A stretch of DNA of 64,000 bases from Oegoconia quadripuncta (GCA_949316235.1 OX438747.1:31654601-31718600), one strand, 5' to 3'; counted from the first letter of the stretch, positions 43,186 to 53,699 are shown. Notes: a model not told the origin generated them from the sequence alone. Numbers and translations are program-made.

Positions 43186-46100
43186 TTAATCTATTTCCCA
43201 ACCAAACCTAAGCGGGGGTTTGCGCGTCCTACTTGGTCGTTCGTGGCACGGCTGCGGCGACGATGCAGGGGGGGAAATCATCTTTGGGTCTTTCGTGACC
43301 TGTGCTAACTCATTTTGCAAACTAACGCTTGTGCCCTCTACCTCTCCTTCTGCATTTTCACCACCTGCATTCCTCAACGCGTCGCGTTGCGGTACGGCAT
43401 CCACACCCTCCGGTACCTGCTCCTCTTTTTTATTATCCTCTACCGGACAGGGAACATCAGAAAGCCTAGACCTGCGTCTAATTTGATCAATATGTCTATT
43501 TACTAATCGGCCGTCACCGCTATCCAGGACATACCTACGAGAACCATCGCTATTCACTACAGTAGCCTTTTCCCACTTGTCCCTATTGCGGTAGCTACGT
43601 GACCAGACTGTATCACCGTCCCTGAACACCCTAGTCGTTCCTCCTGCGTTTTCCACCTGGCGTCGCTGCGCTTCGTGAACACGGTCAGTGAGAGCGCGGT
43701 CTGTACGCAACAAATCTAGACGAGACCGTAGTGTTCGCCGCTGCAATAACCTGGCTGGGGTTTCCCCAGTAGTACTGTGGACACTGTTCCTATAAGTAAG
43801 TAAAAACGTTTGCAACGTGGCATCTATGTCGATTGAGTCTCTCATCGCCTTTTTAATAGCGCGTTTACAAAGTTTGACCGCATTTTCTGCGGCGCCATTT
43901 GACGCAGGGTGGTATGCTGGTGAAAACGACTGTTTTATGCCGTTACTCGTTAAAAAATTGCTGAATTCAGCGCTTGTAAAAGGCGGGCCTTGATCCGAGA
44001 CTATTTCAGTTGGCAACCCAAAACGCGCAAACGTTTGTCTTAGAATTTTAACTACGGCCGTTGCATTAGAACGTGACATTTCGAAAATTTCTAGCCATTT
44101 ACTTGTTGAATCTATAATCACTAAAAATGTTTTGTTATTTAACGGGCCGAGGAAATCAATGTGTAATCGACTCCAAGGCTGCGTATAGTACGGCCACGGT
44201 TGCGGCTGCGCACGCGGCGGCGCCGGCGCCTCCGCCGCGCACACGTCGCACTCCCTGCACGTCGTTTCTATCTCCGCATCAATATTTGGCCACCAGACAT
44301 AACTACGGGCCAACGACTTTGTTTTAACGATACCTATATGTGCGGTATGTAATTGCTTTAATATTTTATCCCGTAACACTCGAGGTATTACCAACCTATA
44401 ACCCCACATGAGACAATCTCTGTCCACATACAATTCGTTACGTCTCGCAAAATATGCTTGGCTATTTTCATCCGGGCACGCCGACGGCCAACCTGATTGA
44501 ACATATGTTAATACTCTACTGAGATCCTTATCTTTAGCCGTGGCAATTCTTATATCATTATTGGTGATAGGTAAAAATTGTTCTACGAAATTAAAATAGG
44601 TTACTTCCTCGGCCTCCAGTCTCCCTCGACTGCCCCTCTGTGGTAACCTAGACAAAGCATCTGCACAGTTCCTACGTGACGTCACATCTTCTATGTCGTA
44701 ATTGTATCCGGACAGTAGTACTGCCCAACGTTGCATACGCGACGCCGCCATGACTGGTATACCTACCTTGTTACCAAAAATGTGAGTTAATGGTTTGTGA
44801 TCTGTACGTAATATAAATTTCCTGCCATATAAATACTGATGAAATTTCCTAATTCCATACACAATAGCCAGTGCTTCCCTATCGATCTGCGCATACGCTC
44901 TCTCAGCTACCGAAAGTGTTCGTGAAGCATACGCAATAGGCCTCTCCCCGTCCGGCGTGATGTGCGAGATGACTGCACCCACCCCAACCCCGCTGGCGTC
45001 CGCCGTCAGCACCAGCGGCAGTTCCGGTGAGTAGTGCACTAGGATCTCGCTTGAGCTCAGCAGCTGTTTAATGGTCGCGAAGGCCGTCTGACAATCTTTA
45101 CTCCACTCGAACTTACTTCCTGCCCGTAACAGATTATACAACGGCGATAAAATTGTACTCACATTTTTAACAAATTTCGCATAGTACATTATCATTCCAA
45201 TAAAGGCTCTCAACTCGGAAACATTAGAAGGTGCCGGTGTATTTACGATAGACTTGATCTTATCGGGACATGTATGAACGCCTGATTTACTAATTACATA
45301 ACCCAAGTAATTAATAGAATCCCTAAAAAACTCACACTTTTCTTTTTTAACACGAAGACCATACGTTTGTAAACGCTCAAACACCCTGTGTAAATTGTCT
45401 AAGTGCTGTTTTGTGTTTTTCCCAGTTATGATGACGTCATCTAAAAATACCCCAACACCAGGTAAATCTGCGAATAATTGTTCTAAGCGCTTTTGAAAAA
45501 TGCCCGGACTTGATGATAAACCATACACTAAACGCTTGTACATAAACAAACCCTTGTGTGTGTTAATGACCGTGTATTTTCTAGAATCATCGAGCTCAAA
45601 TTGTGCGTATGCCTGAGATAGATCAATTTTACTGAATCGATGTCCTCCGTGTAGCCGTGCTAACAAGTCCTCCACCCTAGGTAGCGGATAACGGTCGACT
45701 TCTATAACTTTATTTAATGTAAGTTTATAGTCGGCACAAATTCTGATGTTACCGTCCTTCTTCACCACCGGCACGATAGGAGTCGCCCAGTCGGAGCGGT
45801 CGACGGGGGTGAGGATGTCGTCCCGCACCAGCTGCTGCAGCGCGCGCTCCACCGGCTCGCGCAGCGCGTACGCCAGCGGGCGCGCGCGCAGGAACACGGG
45901 CCGCGCGCCCTCGCGGACGTGAATGCCGACCTTGCCGCCCGTGAACCGGCCGAGACCGTCCGCGAACACATCATAATATCTGGAACTAAAGTCCTTAATG
46001 TCAAATTCATTGTCTGATTCAGTTAGTGAACAACATTGGAATGTCGGCAACTGAATGTTTAATTCCATCAACCACTGTCTCCCGAGCAACGTGGTTTTAC

Positions 46101-47292
46101 CATCCGTAATCACATACAAATCTAAAACTTTTTCCTTGTCTTTATATTTAACAACAGGCCTGACTACACCCACCGGTTTCACCAATTCCCCTGTATAGTA
46201 TTTAAGCATTAATTTACATGGCTTAATTTCTAAATTTGGGAATAATTTTGTACATAATGCGTAACTAATACATGAGACAGCGCTTCCCGTGTCGCACTCC
46301 ATTTTAAGTTCCCGACCTTGCACATTTAAAGTAAATAATATAGGTTTACACTGATTGATTGCTAAACTATTAATGTCAATGATTACCTCGTCACTGTCCT
46401 CCTCACTTGACGATACTTCTACGCCGACGCTATACTGGCCAGTCAATTTAGGGCATACTCGCTTCAGGTGTCCCTGTTTATTGCACACCCGACACGCGTA
46501 ACGGCTAAAACGACACGATGATATATCGTGAGCTCCACCACACGCCCGACACCGCAGCTGCCGCCGAGCCTGCTCAACCGGTATTGACGCAGCCGCAGCA
46601 CCGCGCGCCGCGGGCCGTGCCAGCGTCGCCGCTTGCCGCTCACCGCGCATCGAAGATATCGGACGCGCTCCCTCCTGCCTGCTCTGACCGTTACGCTGTG
46701 TATAATGATGCGTCATCGCTTGGCATCCCGCATCGCCACCTAGGATCAAGCTGTCGCTGCCGCTGCCGCCGGGTTTTTCCACAACCGCGGCATCTTTCTC
46801 CGCTGTCTCCAAACTAACCGCGATTTTATACGCCTTCGTAAACGTTAATTCGTCTTCGGCGAATAACCGTTGACGTATTGTTTCACTCCGAATACCGCAG
46901 ACTAACTGGTCCCGTAGACTCTCTTCAAAGCCCGTTTTAAAATCACAAGTTTTCGACATTTTTTTTAAATCCGCCACGTATTCTGCGATTGATTCGCCTA
47001 CCTTTTGATTGCGCTGACGGAATTTAAATCTTTCGGCGAGTATGCTCGGTTTCGGTTGCAAATGCTTTTCTAGAATGTTCGTTAATTCACTGAACGTTTT
47101 TGACGTCGGTTTGCACGGTGTACACAAATTAACCAACAGTTCATAACATTCTGCACCAATTACTGTTATTAATGTCGGCACATGAAGTTCACTGTTAATC
47201 TTGTTTACCACGAAATACTGCTCGAGTCTTTCCACGTACAGTCGCCAATTGTCCGATTGCACATTAAATTCTTTTATTTTGCCGATAGACAT
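43186..47292 (-). CDS. Gag-Pol polyprotein of the Gypsy element, 1368 aa
   Basis: One uninterrupted frame from ATG at 47292. Gag lies at about 1-240. Zinc knuckles are CRACGGAHDISSC (248-260, a CX2CX3HX4C variant) and CRVCNKQGHLKRVC (267-280, canonical). The aspartic protease site is DTGSA (334-338). RT spans about 480-690 with FLDD at 616-619 in place of the commoner YVDD. RNase H has TADAS (D764), E806 and TDHKPL (831-835). Integrase has an HHCC-like region (H982, H985, C1015, C1018) and D1046, D1100, E1136, with exactly 35 residues between the last two. A GDTVW module follows near 1226, then an acidic and Pro-rich tail. Gag and pol are fused in one frame, so no frameshift is needed. It makes virus-like particles, copies the RNA and inserts the DNA. 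No key residue is missing. Confidence 0.95.
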   Translation of the reverse strand: MSIGKIKEFNVQSDNWRLYVERLEQYFVVNKINSELHVPTLITVIGAECYELLVNLCTPCKPTSKTFSELTNILEKHLQPKPSILAERFKFRQRNQKVGESIAEYVADLKKMSKTCDFKTGFEESLRDQLVCGIRSETIRQRLFAEDELTFTKAYKIAVSLETAEKDAAVVEKPGGSGSDSLILGGDAGCQAMTHHYTQRNGQSRQEGARPISSMRGERQAATLARPAARGAAAASIPVEQARRQLRCRACGGAHDISSCRFSRYACRVCNKQGHLKRVCPKLTGQYSVGVEVSSSEEDSDEVIIDINSLAINQCKPILFTLNVQGRELKMECDTGSAVSCISYALCTKLFPNLEIKPCKLMLKYYTGELVKPVGVVRPVVKYKDKEKVLDLYVITDGKTTLLGRQWLMELNIQLPTFQCCSLTESDNEFDIKDFSSRYYDVFADGLGRFTGGKVGIHVREGARPVFLRARPLAYALREPVERALQQLVRDDILTPVDRSDWATPIVPVVKKDGNIRICADYKLTLNKVIEVDRYPLPRVEDLLARLHGGHRFSKIDLSQAYAQFELDDSRKYTVINTHKGLFMYKRLVYGLSSSPGIFQKRLEQLFADLPGVGVFLDDVIITGKNTKQHLDNLHRVFERLQTYGLRVKKEKCEFFRDSINYLGYVISKSGVHTCPDKIKSIVNTPAPSNVSELRAFIGMIMYYAKFVKNVSTILSPLYNLLRAGSKFEWSKDCQTAFATIKQLLSSSEILVHYSPELPLVLTADASGVGVGAVISHITPDGERPIAYASRTLSVAERAYAQIDREALAIVYGIRKFHQYLYGRKFILRTDHKPLTHIFGNKVGIPVMAASRMQRWAVLLSGYNYDIEDVTSRRNCADALSRLPQRGSRGRLEAEEVTYFNFVEQFLPITNNDIRIATAKDKDLSRVLTYVQSGWPSACPDENSQAYFARRNELYVDRDCLMWGYRLVIPRVLRDKILKQLHTAHIGIVKTKSLARSYVWWPNIDAEIETTCRECDVCAAEAPAPPRAQPQPWPYYTQPWSRLHIDFLGPLNNKTFLVIIDSTSKWLEIFEMSRSNATAVVKILRQTFARFGLPTEIVSDQGPPFTSAEFSNFLTSNGIKQSFSPAYHPASNGAAENAVKLCKRAIKKAMRDSIDIDATLQTFLLTYRNSVHSTTGETPARLLQRRTLRSRLDLLRTDRALTDRVHEAQRRQVENAGGTTRVFRDGDTVWSRSYRNRDKWEKATVVNSDGSRRYVLDSGDGRLVNRHIDQIRRRSRLSDVPCPVEDNKKEEQVPEGVDAVPQRDALRNAGGENAEGEVEGTSVSLQNELAQVTKDPKMISPPASSPQPCHERPSRTRKPPLRFGWEID

Positions 47293-47345
47293 TTTGCCTC
47301 ACTTGCACACAATAGCACGCGTAGTTTTTAATTATAGTCCGCTTT

Positions 47346-47355
47346 CTCGTCGCCA
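47346..47355 (-). other. Primer-binding site matching a serine tRNA 3' end
   Basis: TGGCGACGAG on the minus strand, one base after the 5' LTR, is complementary to CTCGTCGCCA, which I recall as the 3' end (with CCA) of tRNA-Ser(GCU). The same bases occur at 24728-24737. Confidence 0.75.
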
Positions 47356-47356
47356 C

Positions 47357-47505
47357 TGGAAAATCTGCAAGTAGGTACTAACTATGCTGGCCAGAAATAA
47401 GGGAAACACAGCCGTTCTCCACAACGTTTATTTCTCGACAGGCGAAATACAAAACAGAGCTATCTACCTACATTATCAATTTGCTTAATACCTACATACA
47501 TCACA
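47357..47505 (-). repeat. 5' LTR of the Gypsy element
   Basis: Identical to 42922-43070. It would hold the promoter; no TATA box is obvious. AATAAA is at 47427-47432 (minus). Confidence 0.92.
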
Positions 47506-47565
47506 CATACCTTCTTCAATCTTTATCACTACATATTCTTTAACAATGCTATTTTACTTCTCAAT
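47506..47565 (-). pseudogene. LINE remnant, right part of Gypsy target
   Basis: Begins with the CATAC duplicate (47506-47510). CTTCTTCAATCTTTATCACT continues the LINE sequence broken at 42917; compare the uninterrupted TTTTTCAATCTTTGTCACTA at 28950-28969. Confidence 0.6.
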
Positions 47566-47599
47566 GATCTCATTTCTACTACATTATTCCACTTTCCTT

Positions 47600-47885
47600 C
47601 TTTTATACCTGTCATGGTTACAATATGCGTCTACACTTTGGCACCTTCTCACATACCCAAAACCACCACGAACAGCAAAGCTCAAGCGCCGCAAATACTC
47701 ATCGTTACTCGGTAACCATGGAACCTGAGATGCTTCTGGTGAACGGTAAAAATTTGCATGGCCCTCATGCCATCCAACTTGGCCCTCGCATGCAATCTAT
47801 GCGATTCATGCGATCTAATGAGCAATCAGTCCTCCTGCTCAAATTCCATGACCAACTTCTTATTACGTAACGACTCATCGGATTC
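47600..47885 (+). repeat. Repeat L copy
   Basis: GCATGGCCCTCATGCCATCC, AACTTGGCCCTCGCATGCAA and GCTCAAATTCCATGACCAAC recur in part at 25600-25845 and 48270-48440. Short frames inside have no domain. Confidence 0.45.
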
Positions 47886-47924
47886 CTCAAAAGTCAAAAA
47901 AAAAACTGCTTTATTTTGTAGGTA

Positions 47925-48215
47925 CACAGAGTAGACTTCAAATAGTCAATTTTACATTTTTTAAGCTACTGCTTGTTCAAAATGCAATTTTCCCCTGAGA
48001 AGAACAAGCAAGAAACTCGAAGGGTTGCTCTTTTAAAATCAGGCTTTGATTTTACATACAGGTTTTTATATTACAAAAAGGTTTTTATATTTCATTATTA
48101 ATTGTGAAATAGCCTGGCATGCGAACGATCTGATTATGTCATATTTTATAATACGCTTTGTTAATATAGTATCTTTAAATTTATTGAGAAGCAAAGCATT
48201 AACAAACAAAACCTT
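47925..48215 (-). mobile_element. LINE family 2, 3' end
   Basis: GTAGGTACACAGAGTAGACT, GAGAAGAACAAGCAAGAAAC, GGTTGCTCTTTTAAAATCAG and ATTAATTGTGAAATAGCCTG on plus. The right end keeps the last ORF codons (GAACGATCTGATTATGTC). Confidence 0.65.
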
Positions 48216-48269
48216 ATATCCTTAAGGTGGCACAGACTACTTACCCACTCTCAAATTATAAGATTCAAT

Positions 48270-48440
48270 TAAGACCATGGAACCTAGGACGCTACCCCAT
48301 GAAGGGCAAATGCTGCCATGCCATGCCATCCAACTTGGCCCTCACATGCACTCTGTGAGATTCATCCGAAATAGTCTACAATCCTCTTGCTCAAACTTCT
48401 TATTTCCGGATTCTTCCAAACATCGGCGATAATAGGTAAT
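48270..48440 (+). repeat. Repeat L copy, diverged
   Basis: ACCATGGAACCTAGGACGCT, CATCCAACTTGGCCCTCACA and TTCATCCGAA align with 47700-47885. Confidence 0.4.
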
Positions 48441-48599
48441 TAAAGTCACTCACACTCATTGATGTGATAAGTCATGGTCCTTCTCTTTTGCCGGCTGGTA
48501 GCAATATCATCATCAGCCCATAAACATGGGATATCAGGATCGTTGCAAGTGAATATCAATAGTCACTTCTCACCCCAACAAGAAAGAGTGTTTAGTGAA

Positions 48600-48700
48600 A
48601 GTTCCAAAAAATTCCGCGGGCGAGTGTTTATACCTGCAGGAATATCGTTTTCCCCGTTCCCGTGGCAATTTCAGGAAGTCCGTTCTTAACTAACGTCTCC
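48600..48700 (-). repeat. Repeat O fragment
   Basis: On minus, GGAGACGTTAGTTAAGAACG and CCTGAAATTGCCACGGG match 57060-57120 (+). Confidence 0.5.
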
Positions 48701-48930
48701 TATCATCATCATCAGCCCGTAATCATCCCACTGCAGGGACTGCCTTTCCTCGTATATGAGGGAGTATGGGCCATAGTCCGCCGCGCTGGCCCAATGCGGG
48801 TTGGTCCCCAATGCCTTTGAATTTTTATTTCTCAGGCATGCAGGTTTCCTCATGATGTTTTCCTTCACCGTTCAAGAGCAGTCGGATAAATGCACATAGG
48901 TAATTAAATTAAATTTAAAAACTCATTGGT
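48701..48930 (-). mobile_element. SINE family D, head missing
   Basis: ATCATCAGCCCGTAATCATC, GGGAGTATGGGCCATAGTCC and CAGGTTTCCTCATGATG match family D in reverse. It ends before the tRNA-like head. Confidence 0.6.
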
Positions 48931-49257
48931 AGCAATACGAATTATTATTATTTTTAATTCTTTTTATCTCTTTTTCTTATTATTATTATTGTCTATAAAG
49001 TCTTTCTCTTCTTCAAGTGCTTCAGCTGACCAAATGACAGATGAAGTCAAAAACTTTGTGGTAATTCTGCAAGTGTTGAGTAGTTTACTGTTTGTAAAAT
49101 GTGTGTGATATGTGCAGGCATTCATACACGGTCTTGTCATCCACGGGAATAATCCTCAAAACTTTAAAAATAGCCTAATAAAAACGGAAGAAAGTTGATA
49201 GTCCATTGGATTTTCAGATAGTCCAAGTTTATCTATGATTGTGCTTTAAATGTTATG

Positions 49258-49460
49258 AGTATCCCACTAGGGGCATATGTTTGTGTGATGAATACAGACA
49301 TGTGTACCCGAGTTATGGATGTTTTCATTTGTAATACATATTTATTTACAAAAAAAAATGTTTTTATGTAGTATATCAACCCTCTGGTATTCAAAACACA
49401 AGCCTATAGTTGCTTACTGTGGAACTAGATGGCGCTGTGTGTATATCTAAGGATATTATT
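49258..49460 (+). mobile_element. SINE family A, 5' truncated
   Basis: It starts at the end of the B box (TATCCCACTAGGGGCATATG) and runs to GGCGCTGTGTGTATATCTAA. Confidence 0.7.
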
Positions 49461-50194
49461 GTTATATATTATTAGGTATGGCGATGTCAATAATGTATAA
49501 AGTCTTTGTTTGTCGTGGAACGTGTGTCGGGTCTATTAAAAATATATTGTCTTGTCAGTCACTATAGTTACTATAGTTATATCCCAGCATTATTATTATA
49601 CGTCCGCCAAAATTATAAATTCCGTCGCTAATTTATCGCTATCTACGACATAAAATAACACATGCGATTTTTTTGCTTAGGGGCAGCGCTTTTACCGCTT
49701 TCTGCGCTGGACATTATGGGCCTTCTACTGTTAAATTCCAGTTCCAAATCTCTCCTCTTCACCTAACATCATACAAGTGCTTCCGCTATACTAACAAAAC
49801 CATAATAAAACAGGTTATTATGCCTAAAAACTATTTTAATACAGAATAAACCTTTAGGTATGGCGCGATGTAGGTCGTGGGGACATAATTAGTAAAATTT
49901 ATGATACGGTCGGTCCCTCGGGCGGGAGAGGGGTGGGGTGCCTACGCAGTGGTGAAGGGGGTGCACCTTCGATTTTTAAAAGTTTATACACAACATTGTA
50001 TTCGCAAAACAGGCCAGTTTTAATTAGTGTGGCAATGAGTTTTCAAGGTCAGCTTTCACATAAATCTCATGGGTGCCGCTGAATAAAGATATTTTGTTGT
50101 GTCATTGATCCGGATGTATTTCAATAATACGTGGTCCAATATGAGTGACATTTCTTTTATATTATAAACTAAATGTATTTTATTTATTTATTTT
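49461..50194. other. Unassigned stretch
   Basis: CCGTCGCTAATTTATCGCTA (49622-49641) is one arm of the inverted-repeat element seen at 60082-60203. A GC-rich patch, GGTCGGTCCCTCGGGCGGGA, lies near 49910. No gene is seen. Confidence 0.35.
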
Positions 50195-50320
50195 ATTTTA
50201 ACACTTTATTGTACACACACGAAGAAATGGTCATTAACAAATATTTTAGAAAAATGTACAAAGGGCGAACTTATCTCTATAAGAGATCTCTTCCAGCAAA
50301 CCCGTGAGAGCGAAATTTCA
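50195..50320 (-). mobile_element. LINE family 3-like 3' UTR
   Basis: CACTTTATTGTACACACACG, GGGCGAACTTATCTCT and AGATCTCTTCCAGCAAACCC, ordered as in other copies. Confidence 0.45.
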
Positions 50321-50924
50321 TATAAAAGGTAGACATAAAGTGTACACGAAACAGAAGAAACAAAAAATGTTAAAAATATCATATTATAAAAGAATAAAAC
50401 TAAAATAATACATTAAACGAAAAAGTACCCAACATAAATACACAAATACATACATACAACATTATATATAAATATATATAATATAATATTATACATATAT
50501 AATATACATAAACTATAGACATCATACAAAAATTCCTATAACAAACTTATAACCTGTACAGATGAAAAGTAAAATTTAAATATTGTAAATAAATAATGTA
50601 GGCACAGGTTCTTAACTATGTTTGATAAAAATCGGTTATGCCGTTTCCTGGATATACCGGACGAGAGAAATAAAAAAAAAACTTTATAAGAATAACATAT
50701 TATGGTAACTGAAATACAAGGTATTGGCATAGGTAGTTTGTTTTCTTTTCAAAACCGTCTTCGAATAAAGCGTTGTGTCATTTGACGGATGCAAAATAGG
50801 TTAATTTTCTAAAGTTGGTACAATAAACCTAATTCAAACTTAAGGGGTACCCTATGAAGGTACCCTATGAACACCTCGTAAAATTAAAAAAACCATAATT
50901 ATTATTGTGTAATCGGATTTTAGA

Positions 50925-51300
50925 AGTTGATTTAAAAAAGGTTATTTTATTTCATTATTAATTGTGAAATAGCCTGGCATGCGAACAATCTGATTATGTC
51001 CAGGGATGATTATCATCTAAATAGTCTGATATTTTATAATATGCTTTGTTGATAAGTTTCTGTTTTATAGTATCTTTAAATTTATTGAGAGAAAGATTTT
51101 GTATATCAACTGGAATCTTATTGAAAAAGCGTATACATAACCCTTTGAATGAATTACTGACTTTGCGGAGGCGAATTATGTGACCTGCAAGTTTATCTTT
51201 ATTTCTTGTATTGACATCATGTTTATCACTATTTTTCCTAAATGATGCTATATTTTTGACATACATTAGATTTTTAAAAAATGTACTGTGACGAAAAGGT
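50925..51300 (-). mobile_element. LINE family 2, ORF end and 3' UTR
   Basis: It holds a 90-codon ORF end (50994-51266, minus), then 3' UTR with ATTAATTGTGAAATAGCCTG on plus. Related to, but clearly different from, family 1. Confidence 0.7.
50994..51266 (-). pseudogene. LINE family 2 ORF C-terminal remnant
   Basis: SDKHDVNTRNKDKLAGHIIR and RKVSNSFKGLCIRFFNKIPV are homologous to the end of the family 1 ORF (SDRHNVNTRNKNQLS; KVSKSFKGQCIRFYNKVPV). The ATG is internal. The RT core is missing. Confidence 0.75.
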
Positions 51301-51402
51301 TAGAATGTTATACACTTTAAACCTATCTCTAAGTGACACTGCAGGGGTATCTCTTGATGAAGGCTTTATCAGCCAGGAATAAATCCCAGTGATGTGCACT
51401 TA

Positions 51403-51477
51403 TGACCCCGCTAACAATCGAACACACGACCTTCGTATCTAAAACCGTAGACAGTTTACATTGACCAAGGAGGCAGT
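51403..51477 (-). mobile_element. Old SINE family C-like head
   Basis: CCGCTAACAATCGAACACAC and AGTTTACATTGACCAAGGAG on plus follow the family C head with several changes. Confidence 0.45.
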
Positions 51478-52500
51478 AGGTTAAACTACTTGACAGACAA
51501 CCAAGAAGGCATGTTCAAACAAACCGCCTTTGGGTATACCATCAAAGAAATGTTAACAAAAATGATATATTATGAACGTCATGTCATACCAACATGAAAT
51601 ATGTTGTCAAACTTTTGACAAGCCATAAACTACTTCACTCTGGTAGTATTTGATGAGTTTGTATTATGGTAATCCAAGGTTCACTCTCAAAACAATAATC
51701 TATATTCATAGTAGAATAACCAGTTTAAAGTGGACTCCAAGCTGGTTTATTTTACCTTTAAAAGCCGCAACAAGAGGACAAATGCTCATTATAGGATATT
51801 GAAGAATGAATGCGCTGACATAATAGAAATGAGAAAACAATATTTATTTCGACCACAGCCTTTTGGTTGATTCTCATACCGTCATTATGGTATTGAAAAT
51901 TGTTAAGAGCTAGGTGTGGAGTAAACTCGACGAGTAAACGCCTATACAAAAAGATTTGCAGATAGAACAGGAAGCAAGCATGTTCATAATTGGTGGCCGA
52001 TACGTGATCACTTCGGGACAAGGAATCTGTTATTCAAGATTGGCCTGGCTGACAATTCACCTGCAGAGCCAACAAGGAAAGGCAATCTATGTAACACCTT
52101 GAGCAACTGCACATTCATGGCGACATATGCGTCACCTGGGTAAGGGATACTCCGAAACTGGTGACTACATGCTCTTCCCTCTACCTTGTATCATAGAATT
52201 TAAGTTAATAACTTGGCAGTAGGACAAACGGAAGTAGGGGTCACAATGAACTCAAATAGATCAAGGTGAGATTGAGTACGATAAAGTGAGAAAAGATACT
52301 TCCGATGTAACTTTCTTTCAGCCCAGCTCACATCTAAATTCATGATGAGATCCCAAACCACTGTAAACTTTGAGGTCCATGGCCGCCGGAATTCTCACCG
52401 AAAATTCTGTCACGAACCGTAAAAATAAGCTTACAAAGTTGATGCCTTGTCCTTGAATCACAGAAAATGCCATCTCCTCTGATCTAAATAGTCAATTTTT
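51478..52500. other. Unassigned stretch
   Basis: The 87-codon minus frame 51758-52021 has no recognisable domain. No repeat match in the window. Confidence 0.3.
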
Positions 52501-52611
52501 ATTCCTTTTTCATCACCGGGACTGGAGAGTTACCGTTCATCTAGTAGTTTCTGCTCTCCTTGTATTTCTAAAGCCGAACTACTCCGGTCCGGGGTGATGA
52601 TGAAAAAGAAT
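52501..52611. mobile_element. Small MITE-like hairpin
   Basis: ATTCCTTTTTCATCACCGGG (52501-52520) pairs with the block GGGGTGATGATGAAAAAGAA (52591-52610), as imperfect inverted ends of about 27 bases. It directly abuts the foldback element. Confidence 0.5.
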
Positions 52612-53036
52612 GTAAGACTTAACTGCGACAAACACTATTGCGAAAGACTGAACTGCGAAAGATGGAACTGCGACAGTGCCGAACTGCGACAGATCTGAAC
52701 TGCGAAAGACTTAACTGCGACAGGACTGAACTGCGAAAATGTTAATGAATAGATTTCCAAAACGGAGCGATTCGATTCTGGCACTGTTTCTCATGTTTCC
52801 AACCTAACCTAACCTAATTAACAAACAAAGTTAACCTGACCTAACTGTGATATACGTACCATTCTAAATAAATGTGGTACGTGTTTCTTTTTTCTCATAT
52901 TCTCTTAATTGACAGTTCAGTCCTGTCGCAGTTAAGTCTTTCGCAGTTCAGATCTGTCGCAGTTCGGCACTGTCGCAGTTCCATCTTTCGCAGTTCAGTC
53001 TTTCGCAATAGTGTTTGTCGCAGTTAAGTCTTACAT
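52610..53036. mobile_element. Foldback-like element with perfect 124-bp inverted arms
   Basis: Arms 52610-52733 and 52913-53036 are reverse complements without a mismatch that I can see. Each arm is made of about eight imperfect 15-19 base units with the core ACTGCGA (once TTGCGA). The 179-bp loop holds (CCTAA)3 at 52803-52817 and no ORF. Tandem units inside long TIRs recall Drosophila foldback/Galileo-type elements; that comparison is structural only. No target duplication is visible. Confidence 0.8.
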
Positions 53037-53089
53037 CAAATAACAATAGTTATGTTGAAGATAGGTACGTTGTGTTATTTAAGCATTTA

Positions 53090-53260
53090 GGACCTTGCCA
53101 AAAGCATTCATGCAACGACTATGATAGATAAGACAGTGCTTTGCCACAGTGGCTATCACTGTTTTACCCACCACGACCGCCGCATAAAGACTTCACGAGA
53201 TTTTCTTTACACATGTTGAAAATGTATTAAATTTGTTATTTAATCTGTGCTCCTTTCTTA
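53090..53260 (+). repeat. Fragment shared with the LINE at 62418-62990
   Basis: GCAACGACTATGATAGATAA, ACAGTGCTTTGCCAC and ATTTTCTTTACACATGTTGA match the reverse complement of 62815-62975. It is probably an internal segment of the same LINE family. Confidence 0.5.
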
Positions 53261-53514
53261 TCTTCTCTCTATACCTTAGCACAATCCTGTTGTCGCTTAT
53301 TATTACTATTTTATATATCAATAAATATTTATTTAGTACACCTATATATTTACGTTTGTATTTTGTTGCTATTTTATAGATGTTATATTTTAGTAGGTAT
53401 ATTTGTCTATTGATCTATGTATGTATGTGTATGTAAATATATGAAATTTATTCACGAAGTTTGTATCTGCATCCCTATTTAATACCGCACAACCTACCTA
53501 TTTCAAATGTACTG

Positions 53515-53660
53515 TCCTTATACCCAAAGGTTACCTGGAAGAGATCGCTTTTAATGATAAGGTCGCCAAATTGTACATTCTATTCCTAGGTACCACTTTT
53601 TTGAAACTGTATTTTCTTTTCTATTGTGCAATAAAGTGTATTGTATTATATTGTAATTTC
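53515..53660 (+). mobile_element. LINE family 3-like 3' UTR
   Basis: GTTACCTGGAAGAGATCGCT, GATAAGGTCGCCAAATTGTA and GTGCAATAAAGTGTATTGTA, the plus-strand version of the family 3 3' end. Confidence 0.55.
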
Positions 53661-53699
53661 CTCAACGCACTCCACCGTTGGATCAACAAGGAAAGAATT

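Larger units (their letters stand above)
42922..47505 (-). mobile_element. Full-length Ty3/Gypsy LTR retrotransposon (4584 bp)
   Basis: Two 149-bp LTRs flank a single gag-pol frame. On the minus strand the order is 5' LTR, PBS, gag-pol, PPT, 3' LTR. The LTRs are identical by eye, the frame is intact and CATAC is duplicated at both sides, so the insertion is young. The pol order protease, RT, RNase H, integrase defines Ty3/Gypsy. No envelope frame exists. The serine-tRNA PBS and short LTRs recall the insect mag lineage, which is inference. Confidence 0.93.

Noticed and set aside
45762..46817. Antisense and alternate-frame ORFs within the Gypsy pol region
   Set aside because: They are Ala/Arg/Pro-rich shadows of GC-rich gag-pol codons.
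52610..52740. CRISPR-like array of ACTGCGA repeats
   Set aside because: Units are too short and irregular, there are no spacers of constant size, and the array is mirrored as an inverted arm in a eukaryotic genome.
52803..52817. Telomeric (CCTAA)3 repeat
   Set aside because: Only three units, inside the loop of the foldback element. Too short to mark a telomere or an interstitial telomeric array.
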